Shown here one piece after another: positions 51,965 to 61,176 of a stretch of DNA of 64,000 bases. The number at the start of each line of letters is the position of its first letter. Within the stretch, counting starts at the first letter, position 1. The notes under the pieces were generated by a model. It was not told where the DNA came from. It saw only the letters and a program-made list of their open reading frames with translations, and searched no databases. A program made the position numbers and the translations under genes. The stretch is from Cellulomonas sp. URHD0024. GTDB taxonomy: Bacteria > Actinomycetota > Actinomycetes > Actinomycetales > Cellulomonadaceae. The stretch covers positions 90,048-154,047 of the forward strand of contig NZ_AUEW01000012.1 of NCBI RefSeq assembly GCF_000426185.1. The letters are read 5' to 3'.

Positions 51965-54592
51965 GTGGCGCGAACCGGCGAGCTCCTCGACGTGTTGCTG
52001 GCAGGGGGCCGACGAGCCGAACGGATGACACACGTCCGGCACCTGCCGGCACGCGCGGGCACCCAGGCCGACTGGCCGTCGTGGGCCGACGACGACCTCG
52101 TGCGGGGCTACCGGGCCCTCGGGGTGGAACACCCGTGGACCCATCAGGTGGCGGCGGCGGACGCGGCCTGGTCCGGCCGGCACACCGTCCTGGCCACGTC
52201 GACCGGGTCCGGCAAGTCGCTCGCATTCTGGCTGCCGGCCCTGTCCCGCGTCCGCACGGCGGCGGCCCGCTCGACGCTCGACCCCGGGCGCATCGAGTCG
52301 CTCGCCCGTCGCGCGACGACCCTCTACCTGTGCCCGACCAAGGCGCTCGCCGCCGACCAGCTCGTCGCGCTGGACCGGTTGCTCGTCGCGTCCCGGACCC
52401 AGGACACGCGCATCGCGACGTGCGACGGCGACACCTCGCTGGAGGAGCGTCGCTGGGTGCAGGAGTATGCCGACGTCGTGCTCACCAACCCCGACTTCCT
52501 GCACTTCGCACTCCTGCCGCAGCACCGGCGGTGGGCGCGGCTGCTCGGGTCGCTGCAGTTCGTGGTGCTCGACGAGTGCCACGCCTTCCGCGGCGTCTTC
52601 GGCGCGCACGTCGGGCTCGTCCTGCGCCGGCTGCGTCGGCTCGCCGAGTCCTACGGCGCGACGCCGACGTTCCTGCTGGCCTCCGCGACGACGGCCGACC
52701 CGGCGGTCAGCGCGGCGCGGCTGGTCGGCGTGGACCCGTCCGACGTGACCGCGGTGACCGACGACGCCTCCCCCGCCGGGCGAAAGACGTTCGTCCTCTG
52801 GCAGCCGCCGGAGCTGCCCGGCATCTCCTTTCCGACGTCGGACGACGACCCATGGGCGAGCGACCTGCCGCTGCCCGACCTCGCCCGCGCCCCGGACGCC
52901 CTGGGACCACCCGCGCCGGACGACGTCTGGGGGACGTCCGCTGGGACGGAGCGGGTCTCCTCCTCCGGTGCCCTGAGCACGCCGCCGGTCGCTGCGGAGC
53001 CGGTCCCGCTCGGGTCCGCGATCGCCGCGTTGGCGGTCGTCGCGGGCGCGCGGGAGGGCTCCGGACCGGTCGGCACCGGTGAGCGCGTCGTGAGTGAGCC
53101 CGCCGACCGTCCGCGTCGCACCGCGACCGCCGAGATCGCCGACCTCCTGGCTGACCTGACCATCGCGGGCGCCCGCACGCTGGCGTTCACGCGTTCGCGC
53201 CGCGGGGCCGAGTCCGTCGCTGCGTCCACCCGCGCACACCTCGAGGAGGTGGACCCGTCCCTCGGCCGGGCCGTGTCGGCCTACCGCGGCGGCTACCTGC
53301 CCGAGGAGCGGCGTGCGCTGGAGCACGCGATCCGGACCGGCTCACTGCTGTCGCTCGCGACGACGAACGCTCTCGAGCTCGGCGTCGACATCTCCGGGCT
53401 CGATGCGGTGCTGATCGCGGGCTGGCCCGGGACTCGCGTGTCGCTCTGGCAGCAGGCCGGTCGCGCGGGACGCGCCGGCGCGGACGGACTGGTCGCCCTC
53501 GTCGCGCGGGAGGACCCGCTCGACACGTTCCTCGTGCACCACCCCGAGGCGATCTTCGACACCCCGGTCGAGGCCACCGTCTTCGACACCACCAACCCCT
53601 ACGTCCTCGCCCCGCACCTGTGCGCCGCGGCCGCCGAGCTGCCGTTGCGCTTCGAGGAGCTCGAACGGTTCGGGCCGCGGACGTTCGAGCTGCTCGGCGA
53701 GCTGGTCGAGCGGGGCGCACTGCGTCGGCGGCCGTCCGGCTGGTACTGGACCCGCAACGAGGTGGCCAGCCGCCTGACCGACCTGCGCGGCTCCGGCGGG
53801 GAGCCCGTCCGCGTCGTCGAGTCCGTGACCGGACGCCTGCTCGGCACCGTCGACGCGGCGTCCTCCGACTCCACCGTGCACACCGGCGCCGTCTACGTGC
53901 ACCAGGGGGCGACGTTCGTCGTCGACGAGCTGCGCCTGGAAGACGGCGTCGCGCTGGTCACCCGCCGGGACGTCGACTACGGCACCTGGTCCCGGCACGC
54001 GACGAGCACCGAGATCCGCTCCGTCGACGCGCAGGTCCCCTGGGGGCCCGTCACGTGGGGGTTCGGCGCCGTCGACGTCACCACTCAGGTCACCGGCTAC
54101 CAGCGCAAACGCATCCCCGACCTCCAGATCCTCGGGAACGAGACCCTCGACATGCCCGCCCGCACCCTGCGCACGACCGCCGTCTGGTGGACCGCTCCCC
54201 CGTCGGTCCTGGAGGCGGCGGGCGTCGATGCCGAGACCGCGCCGGGCGCTCTGCACGCCGCGGAGCACGCCTCGATCGGGCTGCTTCCCCTGCTCGCCAC
54301 CTGTGACCGCTGGGACCTGGGCGGCCTCTCCACGGCGCTGCACGCCGACACGGGGGTGGCCACGGTCTTCGTGCACGACGGCTATCCCGGCGGAGCGGGT
54401 TTCGCGGAGCGCGGGTTCAGGCTCGGCGCCACCTGGCTGCGCGCCACCCGCGACGCGATCGCGGCGTGCCGGTGCCGGTCGGGCTGTCCGTCCTGCGTCC
54501 AGTCCCCCAAGTGCGGCAACGCGAACAACCCGCTGGAGAAGGCCGCCGCGATCCGCCTGCTCGACGCGGTCCTGGCCCACGCCCCCACCTGA
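51965..54592 (+). CDS. DEAD/DEAH-box helicase with DUF1998 domain (MrfA-like)
   Basis: 875 residues from a GTG. Helicase motifs: STGSGKS (79-85), LCPTKALAADQL, DECHAF, LASATT and QQAGRAGRAGADG. A C-terminal zinc-binding cysteine cluster (CRCRSGCPSCVQSPKC) is the MrfA/DUF1998 hallmark. Bacillus MrfA repairs mitomycin C damage by unwinding DNA. It lies beside the Tad locus just as Rv3649 lies beside Rv3654c-Rv3660c in mycobacteria. Confidence 0.93.
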   Translation: MARTGELLDVLLAGGRRAERMTHVRHLPARAGTQADWPSWADDDLVRGYRALGVEHPWTHQVAAADAAWSGRHTVLATSTGSGKSLAFWLPALSRVRTAAARSTLDPGRIESLARRATTLYLCPTKALAADQLVALDRLLVASRTQDTRIATCDGDTSLEERRWVQEYADVVLTNPDFLHFALLPQHRRWARLLGSLQFVVLDECHAFRGVFGAHVGLVLRRLRRLAESYGATPTFLLASATTADPAVSAARLVGVDPSDVTAVTDDASPAGRKTFVLWQPPELPGISFPTSDDDPWASDLPLPDLARAPDALGPPAPDDVWGTSAGTERVSSSGALSTPPVAAEPVPLGSAIAALAVVAGAREGSGPVGTGERVVSEPADRPRRTATAEIADLLADLTIAGARTLAFTRSRRGAESVAASTRAHLEEVDPSLGRAVSAYRGGYLPEERRALEHAIRTGSLLSLATTNALELGVDISGLDAVLIAGWPGTRVSLWQQAGRAGRAGADGLVALVAREDPLDTFLVHHPEAIFDTPVEATVFDTTNPYVLAPHLCAAAAELPLRFEELERFGPRTFELLGELVERGALRRRPSGWYWTRNEVASRLTDLRGSGGEPVRVVESVTGRLLGTVDAASSDSTVHTGAVYVHQGATFVVDELRLEDGVALVTRRDVDYGTWSRHATSTEIRSVDAQVPWGPVTWGFGAVDVTTQVTGYQRKRIPDLQILGNETLDMPARTLRTTAVWWTAPPSVLEAAGVDAETAPGALHAAEHASIGLLPLLATCDRWDLGGLSTALHADTGVATVFVHDGYPGGAGFAERGFRLGATWLRATRDAIAACRCRSGCPSCVQSPKCGNANNPLEKAAAIRLLDAVLAHAPT

Positions 54593-54607
54593 CCCTCCCT
54601 CAGTCCT

Positions 54608-55045
54608 CTACCCGCCTCGTTCCCGGGCCGAGGCCGGACCGGCACGCGCCTCGGCCGAGGCCAACCCGACGCGCGTCGGCACCACGACCCGTATACGCAC
54701 CACACCCCGGCCCTGGTCCTCGCAGATCGTCAGGCGCCCGCCGTTGCGCGACGCCGCCTGTGCGGCGATCCCGCACGGGTCCCCGCCGCCCGCCGGCAGC
54801 AGTCGGGACGCCGCGGCCAGGGCCGCCAGGTCGGCGGCCCCCTGAGCACGCCCGCGCGCCGAGTGCGCGGACGCCAGCAGCCCGAGCAAGCCCGTCATCA
54901 GGACCACGACGCACACCAGCCCGAGCAGCAGCACCGTCCCGGACCCGTCGTCGCCGACCGGAGGTCCCGTCCAGCGCCTCGCGCTTCCCGCCGGACGGCG
55001 TCCAGGTGCGCCGAACTGTCGCGCTCCGACCCGCAACCTGGTCAC
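54608..55045 (-). CDS. Rv3654c-type TadE-like pilus protein
   Basis: 145 residues from a GTG overlapping the tadE stop. One membrane helix near residues 36-58 (GSGTVLLLGLVCVVVLMTG), then LASAHSARGRAQGAADLAALAAA, the TadG-like stretch seen in mycobacterial Rv3654c. A prepilin-type Gly precedes the helix, but the +5 glutamate is missing. It is the last gene of the Tad operon, convergent with the helicase. Confidence 0.85.
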   Translation of the reverse strand: MTRLRVGARQFGAPGRRPAGSARRWTGPPVGDDGSGTVLLLGLVCVVVLMTGLLGLLASAHSARGRAQGAADLAALAAASRLLPAGGGDPCGIAAQAASRNGGRLTICEDQGRGVVRIRVVVPTRVGLASAEARAGPASARERGG

Positions 55046-55377
55046 GGCTCGTCCCGCGCGACCGATGTGGCCGAGGCACGCAACGGCACGCCGCGCCACG
55101 GTCCCACGGTGTGGGTCACCGTGACGCCCGCCCACCCGTCGGACCGCGACACGCGCACGTCGGCGTCGGCACCGGCCACCCGACGCGCCGTCGCGACGAC
55201 CATCGCATCGTCCTCGCCGAGCGCAGCCGATCGTGCGCCGGCCCGGGCACCGTCGGAGCACCGCGCCTGTGTGATCGCCGCCGAGGAGACCGCGAGCAGC
55301 GCGACCAGCACGAGCACCACGGCCGGCAGCCCGACCGCCAGCTCTGCCGTGACGCTCCCCCGGTCCCGCGCGCTCAC
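55042..55377 (-). CDS. TadE-type minor pilin
   Basis: 111 residues. The prepilin cleavage motif is G7-S8 with glutamate E12 at +5 (RGSVTAELA), followed by a 20-residue hydrophobic helix. After processing it would be a minor subunit of the Tad/Flp pilus. The GTG start overlaps the pilin stop by 4 bases; the frame continues upstream but without pilin features. Confidence 0.88.
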   Translation of the reverse strand: MSARDRGSVTAELAVGLPAVVLVLVALLAVSSAAITQARCSDGARAGARSAALGEDDAMVVATARRVAGADADVRVSRSDGWAGVTVTHTVGPWRGVPLRASATSVARDEP

Positions 55378-55703
55378 TGGGCCAGCGCCTGCCGGATGAG
55401 GGCCAGGAGGAGCCCCTTCACCTCGTCGCCGCGGAGGATCACGACGAGCAGCCCCGCGAACCCGACCGCCGCGAGCGTCGCGATCGCGTACTCGGCGGTC
55501 GCCATCCCGGCCTCGGCCAGATCGTCGTGAACGTGCCGTCCGCGGTCCCGGAGCAACCTCGTCACGCCCGGCAGCACGGCCCGGCGGCGGGCGGCCAACC
55601 GCGGTTCGAGGAAGTGCACGGACCGGTCTGCCGGCATCGGCTCCTGCCACGGCGGTGCGGTCCGGCGATCGGTGGCGCTGGTCGGATCCTCGTCGCGGGT
55701 CAT
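55374..55703 (-). CDS. DUF4244 Flp-like pilin
   Basis: 109 residues. Class III prepilin with a 66-residue leader: cleavage G66-M67, E71 at +5 (GMATAEYAIATLAAVG), then the helix. DUF4244 proteins replace the short Flp pilin in actinobacterial Tad loci. The leader is unusually long and basic, and it ends HVHDDLAEA before the site. A gap of 233 bases without a gene separates it from tadC. Confidence 0.88.
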   Translation of the reverse strand: MTRDEDPTSATDRRTAPPWQEPMPADRSVHFLEPRLAARRRAVLPGVTRLLRDRGRHVHDDLAEAGMATAEYAIATLAAVGFAGLLVVILRGDEVKGLLLALIRQALAQ

Positions 55704-55936
55704 GTCCGTCTCCTCTCGTCGGGACGCCGTCGATCCGGCGTCCGACCAGCGTGCGTCCGCACGGTCCACCGCTACGGGCCTCCACGGATCGGCATGCGGC
55801 GCCGGGGCTGTGGGCGTCTCGGCGACGACCAGGTACGGGTGCGGGCCGGCCGTGTAGGCGCTCGGACAGGTGCGGGTCGGCCGGCGAGGCAGTCGGACAC
55901 AGACGACCCGCCCGACGACGGTCCCGACGGTCCGGG
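55704..55936. other. gene-free gap inside the Tad operon
   Basis: 233 bases between tadC and the DUF4244 pilin. All other junctions in the locus overlap. No gene, terminator or repeat stands out. It may hold a separate promoter for the three pilin-like genes, which would fit the need for more pilin than assembly proteins. Confidence 0.4.
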
Positions 55937-56476
55937 TCAGCCGCCGAACAGACCGGCCGCGAGGCTGAGCACCATCGGGACGAGACCCAGCAGCACGAAC
56001 GCGGGCAGGAAGCACAGGCCGAGCGGCAGGACGAGTCGCACGCCCAACGCGCCGGCCGCAGCGCGCGCCCTGGCTCGGCGCCGACGCCGGAGCTCGTCAG
56101 CACGCGCGCGGAGCGCCGGCCCGGGCGCGGAGCCCGTGGTCCAGCTGGCCTCGAGGACCTCTGCGACGTCGCTCAGACCTGCGGCCGAGCCTGCCCACGC
56201 CGACGCCCATGACGCCCCGAGCAGCAGCGACGCGGACGCCCGCGAGAGGTGCTCGCCGGCGGCACCCCTCGCCGCCGATCCGACCGCGGCGAGCGCACGC
56301 GGCAACGACGCACCGGTCGAGAGGGCAACCTCCACGAGGTCGAGCAGCAGCACGGGGTCCGAGGCCGTCGGCGTGACCACAGCGGCCGGTAGGGCCGGCG
56401 AACGCGGCACGGGGCCCCGGCTCCACCAGGGGCTCGTCGCGCCGAGCACGGCGAGCACGACGACGAGGCCGCTCAC
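55937..56476 (-). CDS. TadC-type type II secretion F protein
   Basis: 179 residues from a GTG overlapping the tadB stop. Two or three membrane helices and the GspF motif region VLEASWTTGSAPGPALRARADELR. Short for TadC, as in mycobacterial Rv3657c. It forms the inner-membrane platform with TadB. Confidence 0.82.
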   Translation of the reverse strand: MSGLVVVLAVLGATSPWWSRGPVPRSPALPAAVVTPTASDPVLLLDLVEVALSTGASLPRALAAVGSAARGAAGEHLSRASASLLLGASWASAWAGSAAGLSDVAEVLEASWTTGSAPGPALRARADELRRRRRARARAAAGALGVRLVLPLGLCFLPAFVLLGLVPMVLSLAAGLFGG

Positions 56477-57246
56477 GCCGCCCGCCGCTCGGCCTCGTCG
56501 GCTCCCGCGAACCGGTGCCCCGGGCCGCCGGGGGCGCGAGGCCGTCGCCCTCCGTCGTCGAGCAGTCGTCGACCTCGGTCGGCGTTCCTCGGTCGCCGTC
56601 GGGGCACGGTGTCGGCTCGCTCCGCCCGTGCGAGCAGCGCCCGCGTCCACCACCGCCCCAGGACGACGAGCACGGCACCGACCACGGCCGCGGCCGTCCC
56701 GACGCCTCCGGCGAGCACGACCTGCACCGGGTGCGCCCCGAGCGCCACGCCGAGGACCAGGCCCAGGAGCGGCAACCACGCCAGGACCTGGGCGGTCGCA
56801 CGCGGACCGGCAAGGGCGGCGGTCCGCTCGCCCTCGCACTCCTCGTCGGCGGCCAGCCCGATCGCCACGCGGTCCAGCACCGTCGCGAGGGGGGCACCCA
56901 GGTCGTCCGACAACCGTGCGGCCGCGACGACCGCTGCGGCCCGCTGGGCGAGCGCGTCGTGCCCCCGCCTGCGTCGCGCGGCCCGACCCACGAGCTGCTC
57001 GACCGTGGGCACCCGACCCACCGGCCAACCCAGGGCCCGAGCCCAGGCAGCCGACGGCGCTGCTCCGGCGCGCAGCTGCGCCGCGGCCAGCGTGACCACG
57101 GCTGACAGCTCGAGGTCGTCGTCGCCGCCCGTTGCCCCGCGCCGTCGGCCGACCCCACGCGCACGTCGGAGCACGACGAGCCGAGGCACGGGCACGCCGA
57201 GGACCGCGATCCCCGCGAGCACGCCAAGCCCGACGAGCTCCGTCAT
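56473..57246 (-). CDS. TadB-type type II secretion F protein
   Basis: 257 residues from an ATG overlapping the ATPase stop. Helix at 5-22, a GspF domain (LSDDLGAPLATVLDRVAIGLAADEECEGERTAALAGPRATAQ) and a helix pair near 160-195. The C-terminal 60 residues are Arg-rich. Partner of TadC in the assembly platform. Confidence 0.82.
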   Translation of the reverse strand: MTELVGLGVLAGIAVLGVPVPRLVVLRRARGVGRRRGATGGDDDLELSAVVTLAAAQLRAGAAPSAAWARALGWPVGRVPTVEQLVGRAARRRRGHDALAQRAAAVVAAARLSDDLGAPLATVLDRVAIGLAADEECEGERTAALAGPRATAQVLAWLPLLGLVLGVALGAHPVQVVLAGGVGTAAAVVGAVLVVLGRWWTRALLARAERADTVPRRRPRNADRGRRLLDDGGRRPRAPGGPGHRFAGADEAERRAA

Positions 57247-58409
57247 CCGTGGGAACCGCCGAGCCCGAGTCGTTCGGCGAGTGCGGGCCATCCCGGTCCG
57301 CTGACGCACGTGCCACCAGCGTCCGCGCGCACGGCGTCGACCACCTCGAGCGTCCCGCCTCCGGAACGCCGGACCACGCCGACCTCGGCGACGTACCGCA
57401 CGGCCCGATCCGGCCCGGAACGCCGCAGGTGCAGCACCGCGTCGATCGCGCTGGACGCCTGCGCGGCGACGGCGTCGCGCGACATCCCGGCCAGCGCCGC
57501 CAGCGCCTCGAGGCGTGCCGGGACGTCCTCGGCAGCGTTCGCGTGCACGGTCGCGCACCCACCGTCGTGCCCGGTGTTCAAGGCCGTGAGCACGTCCCGG
57601 ACCTCAGCACCACGGCACTCGCCCAGGACGATCCGGTCGGGACGCATCCGCAGCGCGGTCCGGACCAGCTCGCTCAGGCCGACGCTGCCGGCGCCGTCGA
57701 CGTTGGGCCGCCGGGCGAGGAGCCGGACGACGTGCGGATGGTTCGGTCGCAGCTCCCCGGCCTCTTCGATGACGACGATCCGCTCGTCGTGCGGCACCAG
57801 CGACAGCAGCGCCGCCAGCAGGGTCGTCTTGCCGGAACCCGTCGCGCCGGAGATCAGCACGTTCGCGCGGGTGGCGACCAGCGCGCGGACCATGGGCACG
57901 AGGGTGACCGCGAGCGTGCCGGAGGTGACAAGCTCGTCGACCGTCAGTGCCCGCGACCGCACCACGCGCAGGCTCAGCAGCACGCCGGTGCCGGCGACGG
58001 GCGGCAGGACCGCGTGCAGGCGCGTGCCGTCGGGCAACCGCGCATCGACCGTCGGCGAGGCGTCGTCGAGCCTCTGCTGACCGGCCGCCGCGAGCCGGAC
58101 GGCGAGCGCCCGCACGTCCGACTCCGACCCCAGGTCGAGGGCCGCGGGCACCAACCGGCCGGCCCGCTCGACCCACACGTCCCGCGGCCCGTTGACCAGC
58201 ACGTCCGTCACGTCGGGGTCGTCGAGCAGCGCCTGCAGCGGACCGGCCCCGAAGAGCTCGCCCCGCACCGTCCGCGACGTCGCAGACAACGCGCTCGACC
58301 CGAGCACCACGCCGGACGACCGGGCCGCCGCCTCGACCGCCACCTCCAGCGCGTCACCGACCCCGACCCGGGCGCGGACCCGGTCGAGGAACGCCGGGTC
58401 GACGCTCAC
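57243..58409 (-). CDS. TadA/CpaF-type pilus assembly ATPase
   Basis: 388 residues from a GTG overlapping the ssd stop. Secretion ATPase: Walker A GATGSGKT (188-195), Walker B-region VVIEEAGELRPNHPHVVRL, and the Asp/His-box segments RIVLGECRGAEV and GHDGGCATVHANAA. It powers assembly of the pilus. Closest in layout to mycobacterial TadA-like Rv3659c. Confidence 0.93.
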   Translation of the reverse strand: MSVDPAFLDRVRARVGVGDALEVAVEAAARSSGVVLGSSALSATSRTVRGELFGAGPLQALLDDPDVTDVLVNGPRDVWVERAGRLVPAALDLGSESDVRALAVRLAAAGQQRLDDASPTVDARLPDGTRLHAVLPPVAGTGVLLSLRVVRSRALTVDELVTSGTLAVTLVPMVRALVATRANVLISGATGSGKTTLLAALLSLVPHDERIVVIEEAGELRPNHPHVVRLLARRPNVDGAGSVGLSELVRTALRMRPDRIVLGECRGAEVRDVLTALNTGHDGGCATVHANAAEDVPARLEALAALAGMSRDAVAAQASSAIDAVLHLRRSGPDRAVRYVAEVGVVRRSGGGTLEVVDAVRADAGGTCVSGPGWPALAERLGLGGSHG

Positions 58410-59248
58410 AGCACACCACGCACGAGCCGAGCGGCCGTCCGGGCGGTCCGGCCCCGGGCCGGCGGTCCGCCGCGTTCGAGTGCGGGCGCGAGCCGCCGGT
58501 CCCGGCGCAGCGTCGCGAGGACCGGCAGGTCGACCGCCGCCGCGAGCTCCGATGCACCCAGGCCCCCGGGCGCGGGTCCGCGCACGACGAGCCCCACGTC
58601 CGGTCCGTCGAGGAACGGCCGCATGGCCAGGACACCCGCCACCGAGCGCAGGTCCCGGGGCGCGACGACGAGCACGCTGTCGCACACGGCCACGAGCGAC
58701 TCACCGGTCACGACGGCGGCCCGGTCGAGGTCGAGCACGACGGCACCGAGCGCCGAGCAGAGTCCGTGCAGCACGTCGGCGACGACGGCAGGCTCGGGCA
58801 CACCGGGCCGGAACCGGTCGGAGCTCAGCACCGCGCACCGCCCCCACCGCGGCAGGAGCGCGACGACGTCGGAGCCCGACACGTCGCCGCGCGCGCCGAC
58901 CAGGTCGGGCCAGCGGACCCCGTCGGTCCCCTCGAGCCCGAGCAGCACGTCGATCCCACCCGACGCCCGGTCCAGGTCGACCAGAGCCGTCGAGGTGCGC
59001 ACCGCCAGCCCCCGCGCGACCGTCGCGGCGAAGGTCGAGGCCCCCGCGCCGCCGCGTGCTGCCACGACTCCGAGCACCACGGCCGCCACGTCCACCCCGT
59101 CCCGGCCGGTCGGTCGCCGGCACCTGCCCAGGCTCCCCCGCGGGGAGAGGCCGACGACGGCCAGACGAAGAGAACGCGACGAGCTCCGGGCTGTGGACGG
59201 CTCACCGCCGCAGGACGAGCGCTGGGTCGTGGTCACCTCATCGACCAC
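58406..59248 (-). CDS. Ssd/CpaE-type ParA-like ATPase
   Basis: 280 residues. Deviant Walker A GGAGAST (around residues 66-72) lacks the second conserved lysine, as in mycobacterial septum-site protein Ssd (Rv3660c). The rest resembles CpaE, which localises Tad pili. It opens the Tad operon. The GTG at 59248 is uncertain; the first 50 residues are unconserved and the true start may be later. Confidence 0.85.
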   Translation of the reverse strand: MVDEVTTTQRSSCGGEPSTARSSSRSLRLAVVGLSPRGSLGRCRRPTGRDGVDVAAVVLGVVAARGGAGASTFAATVARGLAVRTSTALVDLDRASGGIDVLLGLEGTDGVRWPDLVGARGDVSGSDVVALLPRWGRCAVLSSDRFRPGVPEPAVVADVLHGLCSALGAVVLDLDRAAVVTGESLVAVCDSVLVVAPRDLRSVAGVLAMRPFLDGPDVGLVVRGPAPGGLGASELAAAVDLPVLATLRRDRRLAPALERGGPPARGRTARTAARLVRGVL

Positions 59249-59368
59249 TGGCTCGCAGGGCTGTCCATCGTCCGCACCGGCGACGGCACCAACACTCTGG
59301 CCGGGGCGACCGGCCGATCTGCACTGGTCCTGCCCGGGAGGCGGGACATCGGGGCCACACTTCTCGAC

Positions 59369-59977
59369 ATGAGCTCAGCAGAAGAACCGGTGCCGGCGCT
59401 GGACCGGCCGCTGGCCACGGATCGACTCACCCTGCGCCCGGCGAACGCCGACGACGCCGCAGCCACCTGGGCCTACCGACGGCTCGACTCGGTCAACGAA
59501 TGGCTCACCGGCACCCCGAGCGAGCCGGCCGCCTTCCGTGCGTACTTCACGGACCCGGCACGGCTCGCTCGAACTCTCGTCGTCGAGCTGCGGCACGGCT
59601 CGCAGCCGACGATCGTCGGCGACCTGATGCTCCGCCGCGAGGACGCGTGGGCCCAGCGCGAGGTGGCCGACGAGGCGCGTGGCGCCCAGGCCGAGCTCGG
59701 CTGGGTGCTCGATCCCGCCCACTGCGGCCACGGGTACGCCACCGAGGCCGTCCGCGAGCTCGTCCGGCACGCCTTCGAGGACCTCGCCGTGCGACGCGTC
59801 GTCGCCAACGCCTTCCTCGACAACGACGCGTCCGTGCGGCTCATGGAACGCCTGGGGATGCGCCGTGAGGTGCATGCGGTCAGCGAGTCGCTGCACCGGT
59901 CCGGGCGCTGGCTGGACAGCGTGGGGTACGCCCTGCTCGCCGACGAGTGGCGTGCACGTCACGGGATCTGTCGGTGA
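59369..59977 (+). CDS. GNAT family N-acetyltransferase (RimJ/RimL-like)
   Basis: 202 residues. TDRLTLRPANADDAAATWAY at the N-terminus and GWVLDPAHCGHGYATEAVREL for CoA, with ANAFLDNDASVRLMERLGM, match the RimJ/RimL group that acetylates protein N-termini or small molecules. It lies between ssd and the HAD gene, interrupting the order seen in mycobacteria. The ATG at 59369 is chosen because the family starts after it. Confidence 0.88.
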   Translation: MSSAEEPVPALDRPLATDRLTLRPANADDAAATWAYRRLDSVNEWLTGTPSEPAAFRAYFTDPARLARTLVVELRHGSQPTIVGDLMLRREDAWAQREVADEARGAQAELGWVLDPAHCGHGYATEAVRELVRHAFEDLAVRRVVANAFLDNDASVRLMERLGMRREVHAVSESLHRSGRWLDSVGYALLADEWRARHGICR

Positions 59978-60028
59978 CTGCCGTTAGGCTCGCGGAGCAC
60001 GCAGCCGACCACCGCACACCGGAGCAGC

Positions 60029-60850
60029 ATGGACGAGCAGGAGACGCCTGAGACGAAGTCGTCCGGGCCTCGGGCTGCGGCATTCTTCGACCTCGACAAG
60101 ACGATCATCGCGACGTCGTCGGCCACCGCGTTCTCCCGGTCGTTCCTCGCGGAGGGCCTGCTCACCCGCCGGGCCGTGATGCGGGGCGCGTACGCCCAGC
60201 TGTTGTACCTGCTCGGGGGTGCCGACGAGGGCCAGACCGAGCGCCTACGGGCCCAGCTGAGTCGGATGGTGACGGGCTGGGACGTCGCACTGGTCTCCTC
60301 GATCGTCGCCGAGACGTTGCACGAGTCCATCGACCCGACCGTCTACCTCGAGGCGGTCGCGCTCATCGCCGAGCACCACGCGGCAGGGCGCGACGTCGTG
60401 GTGGTGTCGGCGTCGGGGGCCGAGGTGGTCGAGCCGATCGCGGCCGCCCTCGGCGCGGACCACGTGATCGCGACCCGGATGCACGTCGTCGACGGCCGGT
60501 ACACGGGCGACATCGACTTCTACGCGTACGGCGACAACAAGGCCTCCGCGATCACGGCACTCGCGGACGAGCAGGGCTACGACCTGTCACAGAGCTACGC
60601 CTACTCCGACTCCATCACCGACGCCCCGATGCTCGGCGTGGTGGGCCACGCGTTCGCGGTGAACCCCGACCGGGCGCTGCGCAGGCTGGTCGCCGAGAAG
60701 GACTGGGACACGCTCAGCTTCAACCGGCCCGTGCCGCTGTTCTCGTTCCCACGTCCGCCTGCCCGCGTGATCACGTCCGGTGCGGTCGTGCTCGTGGCAG
60801 TCGCCGTCCTCGTCACGTGGTTGGTCGTCAGACGCCGTCGTCGGCGCTGA
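60029..60850 (+). CDS. HAD-IB family hydrolase, copy 2
   Basis: 273 residues. SerB-like phosphatase: D21 and D23 in FFDLDKTI, VVVSASG for motif II, and YSDSITDAPML for the last acidic pair. A C-terminal membrane helix (VITSGAVVLVAVAVLVTWLVV) anchors it. This is the equivalent of mycobacterial Rv3661 next to the Tad locus. It shares layout with the copy at 32258 but is clearly diverged. Confidence 0.9.
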   Translation: MDEQETPETKSSGPRAAAFFDLDKTIIATSSATAFSRSFLAEGLLTRRAVMRGAYAQLLYLLGGADEGQTERLRAQLSRMVTGWDVALVSSIVAETLHESIDPTVYLEAVALIAEHHAAGRDVVVVSASGAEVVEPIAAALGADHVIATRMHVVDGRYTGDIDFYAYGDNKASAITALADEQGYDLSQSYAYSDSITDAPMLGVVGHAFAVNPDRALRRLVAEKDWDTLSFNRPVPLFSFPRPPARVITSGAVVLVAVAVLVTWLVVRRRRRR

Positions 60851-60895
60851 GCCCGTCCAGGACCGACGAACGCGACCGACCCCGGACGAACGACA

Positions 60896-60913
60896 GCGCC
60901 CCCTGAGGGGCGC
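60896..60913 (+). terminator. hairpin after the HAD gene
   Basis: GCGCCCC (60896-60902) pairs perfectly with GGGGCGC (60907-60913) around CTGA, 46 bases after the HAD stop. It has no T-run. The 326-base gap after the HAD gene otherwise holds only the small reading frame at 60942-60995 and no convincing gene. Confidence 0.55.
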
Positions 60914-60941
60914 CGTCGCCAACGATGACCGGAGGGTGAAC

Positions 60942-60995
60942 ATGCGTGCACCGGCGTCGGTCGCTACGGGACCAGCCCGGTCGACCTGCCCATAG
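60942..60995 (+). CDS. possible 17-residue peptide with strong ribosome site
   Basis: ATG preceded by GGAGGG at the right spacing, then 17 codons (MRAPASVATGPARSTCP) and TAG. The ribosome site is better than that of most genes here. There is no gene behind it on this strand for 1 kb, so it is not an obvious leader peptide. It could be the remains of a gene or a real small protein. Confidence 0.25.
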   Translation: MRAPASVATGPARSTCP

Positions 60996-61176
60996 GTGGG
61001 CTCTCCTGCGCGTGGGTGCCCTCGCGGGTCATGCAGTTGTGACCCCCTTGTTACTCCGCTGCGACTCGGATGGGAACCCCCACCTGCGGGGCCGCAGGCC
61101 AGGACGGTTCGGTCGTCGCATGCTGGGACGGCGGTCCGGTGGGTGGGACGAACCGGGTCTCCGCCTGAGACGCGGG

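Noticed and set aside
60946..61176. Start of an acetyl-CoA synthetase or other gene after the HAD gene
   Set aside because: The frames in this gap are short or Arg/Pro-rich with no motif; only the 17-codon frame has a ribosome site.
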